In this document: positions 1 to 5,619 of the stretch, one piece after another | Layout of the letters: the number at the start of each line of letters is the position of its first letter | How positions within the stretch are numbered: the first letter of the stretch is position 1 | NCBI GenBank assembly: GCA_021731205.1 | Contig: JAKFXV010000111.1 | Location: forward strand, 1-11,284 | Reading direction: 5' to 3' | DNA length: 11,284 nucleotides | DNA from: Nocardioides sp. | GTDB taxonomy: Bacteria; Actinomycetota; Actinomycetes; Propionibacteriales; Nocardioidaceae | Notes under the pieces: model-generated | Told to the model about the DNA's origin: nothing | What the model saw: the letters and a program-made list of their open reading frames with translations, nothing else | Databases searched by the model: none | Made by a program: the position numbers and the translations under genes

Positions 1-110
1 GTGCAGAGATCGGCATCAGCACCCAGAAGCTGCATGCACGCGGTCCGATGGGCCTACCCGAAATGACCTCAACGAAGTACGTCGTCATCGGCGACGGGCA
101 CGTGCGCTGA
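1..110 (+). CDS. proA: Gamma-glutamyl phosphate reductase, C-terminal end (partial)
   Basis: Reading from base 3, the last 35 codons of a gene entering from the left end in TGA at 108-110. The peptide contains [15 protein letters not shown] and then TSTKYVV, followed by a short GDGHVR tail. I recognise this as the extreme C-terminus of ProA, the NADPH-dependent enzyme that makes glutamate-5-semialdehyde in proline biosynthesis. The [15 protein letters not shown] stretch is a family signature near the end of the protein. The catalytic cysteine and the cofactor-binding part lie outside the window, so the activity cannot be checked here. A proA gene just upstream of nadD is a common actinobacterial arrangement, which supports the call. 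Confidence 0.9.
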   Translation, partial: AEIGISTQKLHARGPMGLPEMTSTKYVVIGDGHVR

Positions 111-151
111 CGGTTCGGCTCGAGCCGGACCCGGCCGGTACTCTGTCGGAC

Positions 152-322
152 ATGTCGTTGAGCGAAGCCGTCCGCGCCGCAGTGTTCGTGGTCGCGGAGG
201 AAACCGCCGAGCATGGGGAGCCGTTGATCCACCCCTATCTCGTCGGTGCGGTGACCTTGGCGATCCTGCTGCTGGCACTGGCCGCTCTGGTGGCCTTCGG
301 TGCGGGACGAGAACACAGCTGA
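152..322 (+). CDS. Small single-helix membrane protein between proA and nadD
   Basis: This 56-residue reading frame starts at ATG 152 and ends at TGA 320-322. The first 30 residues are polar and acidic, with an [17 protein letters not shown] segment. A single strongly hydrophobic stretch of about 20 residues (roughly 30-50, rich in Leu, Ala and Val) follows, ending in a short FGAGREHS tail. This is the topology of a one-pass membrane protein. A short protein with an IHPY..G motif, one helix and a GREHS-like end is, from memory, a recurrent hypothetical protein between proA and nadD in actinomycetes. Its function is unknown to me. No strong Shine-Dalgarno sequence precedes the ATG. Its stop overlaps a possible CTG start of nadD (CTGA at 319-322), which suggests translational coupling. 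Confidence 0.75.
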   Translation: MSLSEAVRAAVFVVAEETAEHGEPLIHPYLVGAVTLAILLLALAALVAFGAGREHS

Positions 323-357
323 GCGGCGAGACTGCCACAGCGCTCCGCCGGGTCGGG

Positions 358-960
358 GTGATGGGGGGGACCTTCGACCCGATCCATCACGGTCACCTGG
401 TTGCGGCGTCGGAGGCCCAGTCGTACTTCGGTCTCGACGAGGTGGTCTTCGTCCCGACCGGGGACCCTTGGCAGAAGTCCGAGCGACAGGTCTCACCAGC
501 CGAGCATCGCTACCTGATGACCGTGATCGCGACGGCCGCCAACCCGCGCTTTCGGGTGTCTCGCGTCGACATCGATCGGCCCGGGCCGACGTACACCATC
601 GACACCCTGCGCGATCTGCGGGCCGAACTGCCGCAGACAGAGCTGTTCTTCATCACCGGTGCCGACGCCTTGGGGGAGATCTTCACGTGGCGTTCCCCAC
701 ACGAGCTGTTCGAGCTCGCCAGGTTCGTCGGTTGCACTCGGCCTGGTCACGTCATGGACCCGGCTACGTTGTCCGGCATCCCGACCGAACGCGTGACCCT
801 GATCGAGATCCCAGCGCTGGCGATCTCGTCCACCGACTGCCGTGAGCGGACTCGTCGTCGCGAGCCGGTCTGGTATCTCGTGCCCGACGGCGTGGTGCAG
901 TACATCGCCAAGCACGGCCTCTACGTCCAGCCAGCCGAGTCAGAACCGGAGCCCGCATGA
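358..960 (+). CDS. nadD: Nicotinate-nucleotide adenylyltransferase
   Basis: NadD transfers AMP from ATP to nicotinate mononucleotide, giving deamido-NAD in the cytoplasm, a required step of NAD synthesis. The nucleotidyltransferase signature [11 protein letters not shown] sits at the very start. FITGADAL lies in the middle, and an ISSTDCRER motif (the family's ISSxxxR phosphate-binding motif) is followed by [13 protein letters not shown] near the C-terminus. Length is 200 residues, normal for the family. The start is uncertain. GTG 358 (or ATG 361) is the first standard start codon, but it cuts into the first beta strand, and the same frame upstream reads [13 protein letters not shown] as in full-length homologues. 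A CTG at 319 overlapping the preceding stop may be the true start. The stop codon overlaps the rsfS start (ATGA). Confidence 0.95.
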   Translation: MMGGTFDPIHHGHLVAASEAQSYFGLDEVVFVPTGDPWQKSERQVSPAEHRYLMTVIATAANPRFRVSRVDIDRPGPTYTIDTLRDLRAELPQTELFFITGADALGEIFTWRSPHELFELARFVGCTRPGHVMDPATLSGIPTERVTLIEIPALAISSTDCRERTRRREPVWYLVPDGVVQYIAKHGLYVQPAESEPEPA

Positions 961-1334
961 CCGCGACCGACCATGCCCGCGAACTCGTGCAGGCCGCCGC
1001 GGAGGCAGCCTCTGACAAGTTGGCGACTGACATCGTCGCCTTCGATGTCAGTGAGCAACTGGCGATCACCGACGCGTTCGTCATCGCCTCGGCGAGCAAT
1101 GACCGCCAGGTCAAGGCCATCGTCGACGCCGTCGAGGACAAGCTGCGCGCCATTGGCGCCAAGCCGATTCGACGCGAGGGGGAGCGGGACGGTCGCTGGG
1201 TGCTGATCGACTACGGCGATGTGGTGGTTCATATCCAGCACGAGGAGGAACGGCAGTACTACGCCCTCGAGCGGCTGTGGCGAGACTGCCCGGTGATCGC
1301 GCTCTCGGCCGGCATCGGTGCCGATGGCCGCTGA
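957..1334 (+). CDS. rsfS: Ribosome silencing factor RsfS
   Basis: RsfS (DUF143/Iojap family) binds ribosomal protein uL14 and blocks joining of the 30S and 50S subunits, lowering translation when nutrients are scarce. The 125-residue product has the family's typical length and landmarks: [19 protein letters not shown], then [19 protein letters not shown], then [13 protein letters not shown] and an [12 protein letters not shown] end. ATG 957 overlaps the nadD stop in an ATGA arrangement, and GGAG at 948-951 gives a well-spaced ribosome site, so the start is convincing. nadD followed by rsfS is one of the most conserved gene pairs in bacteria. The 3' end overlaps the next gene by 11 bases, implying a coupled operon. 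Confidence 0.96.
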   Translation: MTATDHARELVQAAAEAASDKLATDIVAFDVSEQLAITDAFVIASASNDRQVKAIVDAVEDKLRAIGAKPIRREGERDGRWVLIDYGDVVVHIQHEEERQYYALERLWRDCPVIALSAGIGADGR

Positions 1335-1983
1335 CGTGGGTCGTCGGCTGGTGCTCTTGCGGCACGGCCAGACGGAGTGGAACGCCACCCACCGTGCCCA
1401 AGGCCATGCCGACGTCGATCTGGACGAGTTCGGCCGGGAACAAGCTGCTCAGGCCGCCTCGGCACTGTCAACGCTGCCGCCTGCCGCCGTGGTCTCCTCC
1501 GATCTGGTTCGAGCCGTCAGCACCGCCGGGATCGTTGCCCAGGCGAGCGGACTCTCTGTGCGACAAGATCCCCGGCTCCGAGAGTTCGATCTGGGCGAGC
1601 GCACCGGCATCACCATGGCCGACTACTCGGCTCGCTATCCCGACGAATACGCCCTGTTTCGCGCCGGACAGTACGACGTGGTGCCCGGGGGCGAACCCGC
1701 ACCGCAGGTCATCGCGCGGATGCGGGCCGGCATCGAGGATGCCCTGGCCAGTGTCGAGCCGGGTCAGTTCGTCATCGTCGTGACTCACGGCGCGGCCCTG
1801 AAGTTGGTCGTCCTCGACCTCCTCGGACTCCCACAGTCTGGGGCTGCGTCGTTGCGTGCGATGGACAACTGCGGCTGGTCGATTCTGGAGGAGAGTGCCC
1901 CCGGGGGCAGGCTTCGGTTGACGGCCTACAACCTGCGCCCCCCGGGTCTGGCCGATTTCGTCGCCCCGGGTGGGGTTGGCTAG
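1324..1983 (+). CDS. Histidine phosphatase family protein (phosphoglycerate-mutase-like)
   Basis: The product has 219 residues from ATG 1324. It opens with LVLLRHGQTEWN, the RHG motif whose His (about residue 14) is the phosphorylated nucleophile of the histidine phosphatase superfamily. SSDLVRAVSTA supplies the conserved SDL.RA segment, LREFDLGERTG the central acidic motif, and VVTHGAALK the second catalytic His. This is the cofactor-dependent mutase/phosphatase fold. Proteins at this position in actinobacteria are often annotated as phosphoglycerate mutase, but the true substrate is usually unknown, and a broad phosphatase is as likely as a glycolytic mutase. GTG 1318 is an alternative start two codons upstream. 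The gene overlaps rsfS by 11 bases and lies 38 bases before tRNA-Ala. Confidence 0.9.
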   Translation: MAADVGRRLVLLRHGQTEWNATHRAQGHADVDLDEFGREQAAQAASALSTLPPAAVVSSDLVRAVSTAGIVAQASGLSVRQDPRLREFDLGERTGITMADYSARYPDEYALFRAGQYDVVPGGEPAPQVIARMRAGIEDALASVEPGQFVIVVTHGAALKLVVLDLLGLPQSGAASLRAMDNCGWSILEESAPGGRLRLTAYNLRPPGLADFVAPGGVG

Positions 1984-1999
1984 GATTCCCAGGTCGCTG

Positions 2000-2013
2000 G
2001 GGCGGTTGCGCCC
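2000..2013 (+). other. Short GC hairpin between phosphatase gene and tRNA-Ala
   Basis: GGGCG at 2000-2004 and CGCCC at 2009-2013 form a perfect 5-bp stem with a GTTG loop in the 38-base gap between the phosphatase stop and the tRNA. There is no following T-tract, so a terminator is not well supported. It could be a processing element, or chance in GC-rich DNA. I see no clear separate tRNA promoter in this gap. Confidence 0.25.
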
Positions 2014-2021
2014 GGCGGTTC

Positions 2022-2094
2022 GGGGCTGTGGCGCAGCTGGTAGCGCACCTGCATGGCATGCAGGGGGTCAGGGGTTCGAGTCCCCTCAGCTCCA
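2022..2094 (+). tRNA. tRNA-Ala (anticodon GGC)
   Basis: A complete cloverleaf can be drawn by hand. The acceptor stem GGGGCTG (2022-2028) pairs with CAGCTCC (2087-2093) and includes a G3:U70 wobble, the classic alanine identity element. The D stem is GCGC/GCGC (2031-2034 with 2043-2046). The anticodon stem CCTGC/GCAGG (2048-2052 with 2060-2064) holds the loop ATGGCAT with anticodon GGC at 2055-2057. The T stem AGGGG/CCCCT (2070-2074 with 2082-2086) encloses TTCGAGT. The discriminator base is A at 2094. The bases after it are CCCA, so the 3' CCA is not encoded exactly and must be added post-transcriptionally. It reads GCC and GCU codons. Confidence 0.97.
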
Positions 2095-2108
2095 CCCAAC
2101 GTGCATTC

Positions 2109-2123
2109 GGTAGGCCGGCTACC
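2109..2123. terminator. Possible hairpin terminator between convergent tRNA-Ala and Ig-repeat gene
   Basis: GGTAG (2109-2113) and CTACC (2119-2123) make a 5-bp stem around a GCCGG loop, immediately beyond the stop codon of the minus-strand Ig-repeat gene. It lies in the 29-base gap where the tRNA and that gene converge, so a bidirectional terminator would fit. The stem is short and no T-tract follows on either strand, so the support is mostly positional. Confidence 0.3.
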
Positions 2124-4121
2124 TCAGGGGCCGAGGTACATCACGCGGTTGTCGCTGCTGGTGGACGCCGTGTTCGTGTTGCCTGCCTCGTCAGTCGCGA
2201 CACCGGCAGGCAAGGTGGCGACGATCGTGCCCGTGCTCGTCATCCCGCTCACGCTGACCGTGTAGGTCCGGGGGCCACCGGAAAGGGCCGCCGTCTTGCC
2301 GGTCGCCGTGCCGCCGAGGGTGACGTCTGCGGCCGTGAGCCCGAAGGTGTCCTCGCTGAACCGCACCCGGAAGTTGACCGGCGAGGTCATGGCCGGATCC
2401 GCCTGGCCCGGTGCTTGGTTAACGGTCACGGTCGGTCGGGTCGTGTCGATCGTGATGGTCGTGTTGGCGGAGTAGGAACCGACGTTGCCGGCCAGGTCGG
2501 TGCCCCGAGCGTTCAGGTTCCGGTTGCCGGCCACAAGGGTGACGGTGAAGGTGTAGACCCCGGCCCCGTCGGCGGTCCCGGTGGCGATCACCGTCGTGCC
2601 ATTGCGCAGGTTCACCGTGGCGCCGGCCTCCGTGGTGCCGGTGACGGTGACCGTCGTGAGCATGGTGATCTGGTCGGTCGAGCTGATGCCGGTGTCGCTG
2701 GCGGCGGTCAAGACCGGCGACGAGGTCGTCGGGGCCACGGTGTCGATCACCGCCGTGGACATCACGCTCGGGGCACTGACGTTGCCCGCGACATCGGTCG
2801 CAGTGGCCGTGATCGGATGGGTGCCGTTGCTGAGCGTGGGGCTGGTCACGGAGTAGTTGCCCGAGACGATCGCGGCGCTCACCAGGATCGAGGTCCCGTT
2901 GTCGAGCAGGGTGATGATGGAGTTGGCCTCGGTGGTGCCGGTGAAGATGGGCAGAGTCACGCTGGTGATGCCGTCGGTGTTGGACGCACCCGAGTCGGTT
3001 GCAGTGGTCATCGTCGGGCGAGAGGGTGCGGCCGGAGCCGTGGCGTCGACCGTGATCGTGACCGAACCCGACATGCCCGAGTTGTTGCCCGCGAGGTCGG
3101 TGGCCCGAGCGGTGATCGTGTGGGCGCCGTCCGTGAGCGTGGTCGACGTGACGAAGTAGATACCACCGGTCGCAACGCCGGACCCGCGTGGAACCGCGCC
3201 CTCGAAGAGGGTCACCGTGGCCGTCGACTCCGCCGTCCCGGTGAACACCGGCGTGCTCAGCATGGTGATCCGGTCGGTGGCCGATCGGCCGGTGTCGCTG
3301 CCCGCGGCCAGCGCGGGAGTCGACGGTGTTGCCGGTGCGGTGGTGTCGATCACGATCGTGGAGTTCGCGGAGTAGGGGGAAGTGAGGTTCGCGGCATCCG
3401 TGGCGGTTGCCCTGATGCTGTGCGTAGTGGCGGTCAGGGTGGGGCTGGGGATCGTGTACGTCCCGCCGGCCGCAACTCCACTGGCGATCAAGGTCGCTCC
3501 GGCGTAGATCCGCACCGTGCTGCCTGCCTCGGCCGTGCCGGTGAAGACGGGAGCGGTGATGTTGGTGATGCCGTCGGAGTTGGAGGCTCCGGCGTCGGTG
3601 GCCGCCGTCAAGCGTGGCGCGGACGGCGCGGCCGGGGGAGTGGAGTCGTTGATGACCGTGACCACCGGGCTGAGCGCGCCGATCTCGGTCCAGGACTGGT
3701 ACACCGCGGTCACGCGGTAGCGGTACTGACCGTCGGGAACGCCCTCGTCGTTGCAACCGGTGCCGGTGACCAGACTGGCCGCCGAACTCGCGCAGGCGGG
3801 GAACTCCGCCAGGTCGCCGGTGCGGATCCGCACCACGAAGTACCCCTGGACCGGGATGCCCAAACCCAAGGTGGCGGCGGTCCACGACACCGGAACCGTG
3901 CCGCTGTCGGTGGTACTGGTGCCCTGCACGTTGCCGGGGGCGGTCATCACGTCGGTGGTGCCTCCCGCCAGCCCGGCGCCCAGGGCCGTGAAGAAGGCGG
4001 CGGCCGACGGTCCTCCCACGACGAGGGCGAACAGACCCAGGGCGGCCGTCCCCACACGCGCGCGCAACGTCCAGACGGCGCGCTGGCCACCTCGGGCTCG
4101 CGCTGCGCGTTCCGAAAGCAT
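2124..4121 (-). CDS. Secreted multi-domain Ig-like/FnIII repeat protein with SipW-type N-terminus
   Basis: The 665-residue product is probably exported and may act as an adhesin or matrix protein. ATG 4121 is chosen because AGGAG (4130-4134) lies 8 bases upstream; the frame stays open further upstream, but that sequence looks non-coding. Residues 21-53 are a signal sequence. It ends in AAAFFTALGAGLAGG, resembling the AAF-aromatic-T-x-G-x-G region of the two TasA-like neighbours. Residues about 56-158 resemble a fibronectin III domain, with two cysteines (C110, C123). Four Ig-like domains of about 100 residues follow (161-260, 262-361, 363-461, 463-561), with TGTxE, TATD.AGN and TITID motifs (Big_13-like, family named from memory). 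A different Ig-like domain ends the protein (562-665, NQAPGQADP..SPVNF). There is no LPXTG motif or C-terminal membrane segment, so anchoring is unexplained. It lies 109 bases downstream of the TasA-like gene and is probably in its operon. Confidence 0.88.
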   Translation of the reverse strand: MLSERAARARGGQRAVWTLRARVGTAALGLFALVVGGPSAAAFFTALGAGLAGGTTDVMTAPGNVQGTSTTDSGTVPVSWTAATLGLGIPVQGYFVVRIRTGDLAEFPACASSAASLVTGTGCNDEGVPDGQYRYRVTAVYQSWTEIGALSPVVTVINDSTPPAAPSAPRLTAATDAGASNSDGITNITAPVFTGTAEAGSTVRIYAGATLIASGVAAGGTYTIPSPTLTATTHSIRATATDAANLTSPYSANSTIVIDTTAPATPSTPALAAGSDTGRSATDRITMLSTPVFTGTAESTATVTLFEGAVPRGSGVATGGIYFVTSTTLTDGAHTITARATDLAGNNSGMSGSVTITVDATAPAAPSRPTMTTATDSGASNTDGITSVTLPIFTGTTEANSIITLLDNGTSILVSAAIVSGNYSVTSPTLSNGTHPITATATDVAGNVSAPSVMSTAVIDTVAPTTSSPVLTAASDTGISSTDQITMLTTVTVTGTTEAGATVNLRNGTTVIATGTADGAGVYTFTVTLVAGNRNLNARGTDLAGNVGSYSANTTITIDTTRPTVTVNQAPGQADPAMTSPVNFRVRFSEDTFGLTAADVTLGGTATGKTAALSGGPRTYTVSVSGMTSTGTIVATLPAGVATDEAGNTNTASTSSDNRVMYLGP
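2439..3641 (-). repeat. Four tandem Ig-domain repeats, about 300 bp each
   Basis: The coding sequence contains four consecutive units of roughly 100 codons. They are recognisable by recurring P-x-PS-P, SDTG/TDxIT, VFTGTxE, TATDxAGN and ITID segments. Units 1 and 3 share ASN(S/T)DGIT, and units 2 and 4 share S(A/S)TD(R/Q)ITML. This A-B-A-B pattern suggests duplication of a two-domain block. The repeats are diverged, so this is protein-level repetition and not an exact DNA repeat. Confidence 0.8.
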
Positions 4122-4198
4122 GTCGGAGGCTCCTGCGGGGTGGGGGATGGAGCAGTCGTGCTGGGTAGTGACTAGCGAGAGCTGATCCGCCGACGCGA

Positions 4199-4212
4199 CG
4201 CCGAGTTCGGCG
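4199..4212 (-). other. Intercistronic hairpin between TasA-like gene and Ig-repeat gene
   Basis: CGCCG (4199-4203) and CGGCG (4208-4212) form a 5-bp GC stem with a 4-base loop. It lies 18 bases past the stop of the TasA-like gene, within the 109-base gap before the Ig-repeat gene. No T-tract follows. It could act as a weak attenuator or RNA-stability element giving more of the small protein than of the large one. Chance is possible at this GC content. Confidence 0.3.
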
Positions 4213-4230
4213 CGCCAGCGGGTCGGTGGA

Positions 4231-4683
4231 TCAGGTGCTCGTGTACGCGATGTCGACCGTGGCGCCCTTGCAGGCGTTCTGGTTCGCACCCGACTTGTTG
4301 TTGAACGCGATCGTCAGACCCGACCAGGCGCCAACGCCGGCGCCCGAAGCAACCTCGGCGTTGACCACCGCGGTGCCGGCGATCGTGTAGTCGGTCGCGT
4401 CGCAACCGGCCTGGTTGGTGCCCGTGACGGTGGCGGTGACCGAGCCCACGTAGACCGGGCCGGCATTCGGGTTGTCGAAGTTGCCAGACAGCGACTGAGC
4501 AGGCGTGCCGGGGGCCAAACCAGTCACCGAACTCGTCTGGTTCACGGTGACGGCCGTTACCGTCCCGGTGGTAACCTGACCGGTACCGGAACCGTTGATG
4601 GTCCAGTACCCAAAGGCGGCTCCGGACAGAGCCAACAAACTTGCGAGAGCCAGTGCCATGGCCCTCGTTGTCATTCTTCGCAT
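4231..4683 (-). CDS. TasA/SipW-type small secreted protein, copy 1
   Basis: This 150-residue protein has an N-terminal signal sequence (MRRMTTRAMALALASLLALSG) followed by AAFGYWT..GSGTGQ. That arrangement is typical of actinobacterial proteins with a SipW-dependent signal peptide, related to TasA and camelysin. The mature part is rich in Thr, Val, Gly and Asn, lacks Lys-rich or catalytic motifs, and looks like a beta-sandwich. Two cysteines (in QAGCDATDY and NQNACKG) could form a disulphide. TasA relatives build extracellular fibres, so a matrix role is inferred and not shown. The start at ATG 4683 has AGGAG 7 bases upstream. It is divergent from the TetR gene, shares its control region, and precedes the Ig-repeat gene. 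A paralogue lies at 5620-6072. No signal peptidase SipW is in the window. Confidence 0.85.
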   Translation of the reverse strand: MRRMTTRAMALALASLLALSGAAFGYWTINGSGTGQVTTGTVTAVTVNQTSSVTGLAPGTPAQSLSGNFDNPNAGPVYVGSVTATVTGTNQAGCDATDYTIAGTAVVNAEVASGAGVGAWSGLTIAFNNKSGANQNACKGATVDIAYTST

Positions 4684-4706
4684 GAAACTTCTCCTACTCG
4701 GGGGGA

Positions 4707-4724
4707 GTCTCGTGAGGACGAGAC
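4707..4724 (-). promoter_or_regulatory. Hairpin in the 5' leader of TasA-like copy 1
   Basis: GTCTCGT (4707-4713) and ACGAGAC (4718-4724) are perfect inverted repeats of 7 bp with a GAGG loop. In the minus-strand transcript this hairpin sits just upstream of a C-rich run and the AGGAG ribosome site of the TasA-like gene. It may stabilise the mRNA or affect ribosome access. The stem is clear in the sequence; the role is inference. Confidence 0.5.
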
Positions 4725-4747
4725 CAAAGAGGTGAATTGCCCGTGAG

Positions 4748-4776
4748 TTGCTTACCGACTAGTCAGTCAGTAAGAA
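4748..4776 (+). promoter_or_regulatory. Candidate promoter of the tetR gene
   Basis: TTGCTT (4748-4753) and TAAGAA (4771-4776) are separated by 17 bases and resemble -35 and -10 boxes of a housekeeping promoter reading towards the TetR gene. The palindromic operator candidate occupies the spacer, the usual layout for autorepression. The hexamers are imperfect matches, so confidence is moderate at best. Confidence 0.4.
4751..4774. promoter_or_regulatory. Palindromic TetR-family operator candidate
   Basis: The 24-base element has the form CTTAC-N-GACT-N4-AGTC-N-GTAAG: 9 of 12 half-site positions match their reverse complement. It also contains the perfect 8-bp palindrome GACTAGTC (4757-4764). 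Size and symmetry match known TetR-family operators. It lies between the divergent TasA-like start (4683) and tetR start (4885), so a bound repressor could silence both directions. That the neighbouring TetR protein binds here is inference from position. Confidence 0.65.
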
Positions 4777-4884
4777 AGAGTGGCACGTTCGGCAGCGATC
4801 GACCGTGGAATCGAGAAATATCCCCCGAATGGTCGGTGGCAGCGACGAATTCGGCTGAACTGCAGCCATCGAAGGAACGACGCC

Positions 4885-5496
4885 ATGCCACCACGTAAGG
4901 ACCCCGAGAAGACAAGACTGGCCATTCGCACCGCCGCGATCGCGCAGTTCCTTCAGCAGGGTTACGAAGCCAGCACGCTGGACGACATCGCTAAGACGCT
5001 GGGGCTGACCAGACAAGGTGTGCTCTACCACTACGGCACCAAGGAAGCTCTGCTCCGCAGCATCGTGGAGCCGGTCGTTGTCGACTTCAACCGTGTCATG
5101 GACGAACTGCCCCAGGAGCCGGCCACGGACCGAGCGCAACGCAGATACGTGGTGCGCCGGATGCTCGACCCGCTCTGCGAGCACCGCGAAGCGATGGCGC
5201 TGATCCTCAGGTTCTCCAACGGCTGTGAGACCATGCAGATGGGTGAGATGGCGTATGCCAACAACACACGCGCGGCCAGAATGCTCGTCGGGGACGCCAT
5301 GGACACCGACATCCCCACTCGAATCCGGGTAGTTGCGCTTCTGTCGGCGCTCACCGGCGTGATGGGGGCACGGCTCACGGTTCCGTTGGAGTCCTGCGCC
5401 GAACGAGAGATCCTGGCCGACGCGCTCGTGGCGATGCTGGAGGACAGCCAACCCGTCCGCGCGGCAACGCAGCTCGGCTGCCCGCAAGCCGGCTGA
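4885..5496 (+). CDS. TetR/AcrR-family transcriptional regulator
   Basis: The 203-residue product has a typical TetR helix-turn-helix at residues 10-56: AIAQFLQQGYEASTLDD, then IAKTLGLTRQGVLYHYGTKE with the usual Y-H-Y recognition-helix end and following K/E. The rest is a helical ligand-binding and dimerisation domain of normal size with no recognisable ligand signature. ATG 4885 is preferred over the longer open frame from ATG 4780, because AAGGA (4872-4876) precedes it by 8 bases and because the longer start lies almost on the candidate promoter. It is transcribed divergently from the TasA-like/Ig pair and is likely their repressor and its own. It is flanked by the two duplicated TasA-like units. 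Its stop codon abuts the Ig remnant, and its last residues (after about 190) may not be ancestral. Confidence 0.9.
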   Translation: MPPRKDPEKTRLAIRTAAIAQFLQQGYEASTLDDIAKTLGLTRQGVLYHYGTKEALLRSIVEPVVVDFNRVMDELPQEPATDRAQRRYVVRRMLDPLCEHREAMALILRFSNGCETMQMGEMAYANNTRAARMLVGDAMDTDIPTRIRVVALLSALTGVMGARLTVPLESCAEREILADALVAMLEDSQPVRAATQLGCPQAG

Positions 5497-5614
5497 GAGC
5501 GAAGTCACTGCCGGTAAGACCGTAGATCGCTTCGCCGACGACCGCCTGGAACGACACCGGCGAGGTCAACGTCGGGTCCAGCCGACCGGGTGCTTGATTG
5601 AGGGTGATGCTCGG
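5495..5614 (-). pseudogene. Remnant of the C-terminal Ig-like domain of a second Ig-repeat gene
   Basis: Read on the minus strand, this stretch encodes PSITLNQAPGRLDP, then TLTSPVSF and EAIYGLTGSDFAL. It aligns without gaps to the start of the last domain of the intact Ig-repeat protein (residues 563-602: PTVTVNQAPGQADP, MTSPVNF, DTFGLTAADVTL). By hand count 20 of 40 residues are identical. There is no start codon or ribosome site, the frame differs from that of the preceding TasA-like gene, and the homology stops at the tetR stop codon. It begins 5 bases after the stop of TasA-like copy 2, where a complete Ig gene follows copy 1. I read it as the scar of a deletion in a duplicated unit. Confidence 0.8.
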
Positions 5615-5619
5615 CGACG

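Noticed and set aside
1377..4175. A 932-codon open frame on the plus strand across the phosphatase gene, the tRNA and the antisense of the Ig-repeat gene.
   Set aside because: It is a by-product of high GC content. It crosses a real tRNA, lies out of frame within the phosphatase gene, and is Arg/Gly-rich with no domain structure.
4780..4884. A longer start of the TetR gene at ATG 4780.
   Set aside because: It would begin right at the candidate -10 box, adds 35 residues not typical of the family, and has no ribosome site, unlike ATG 4885.
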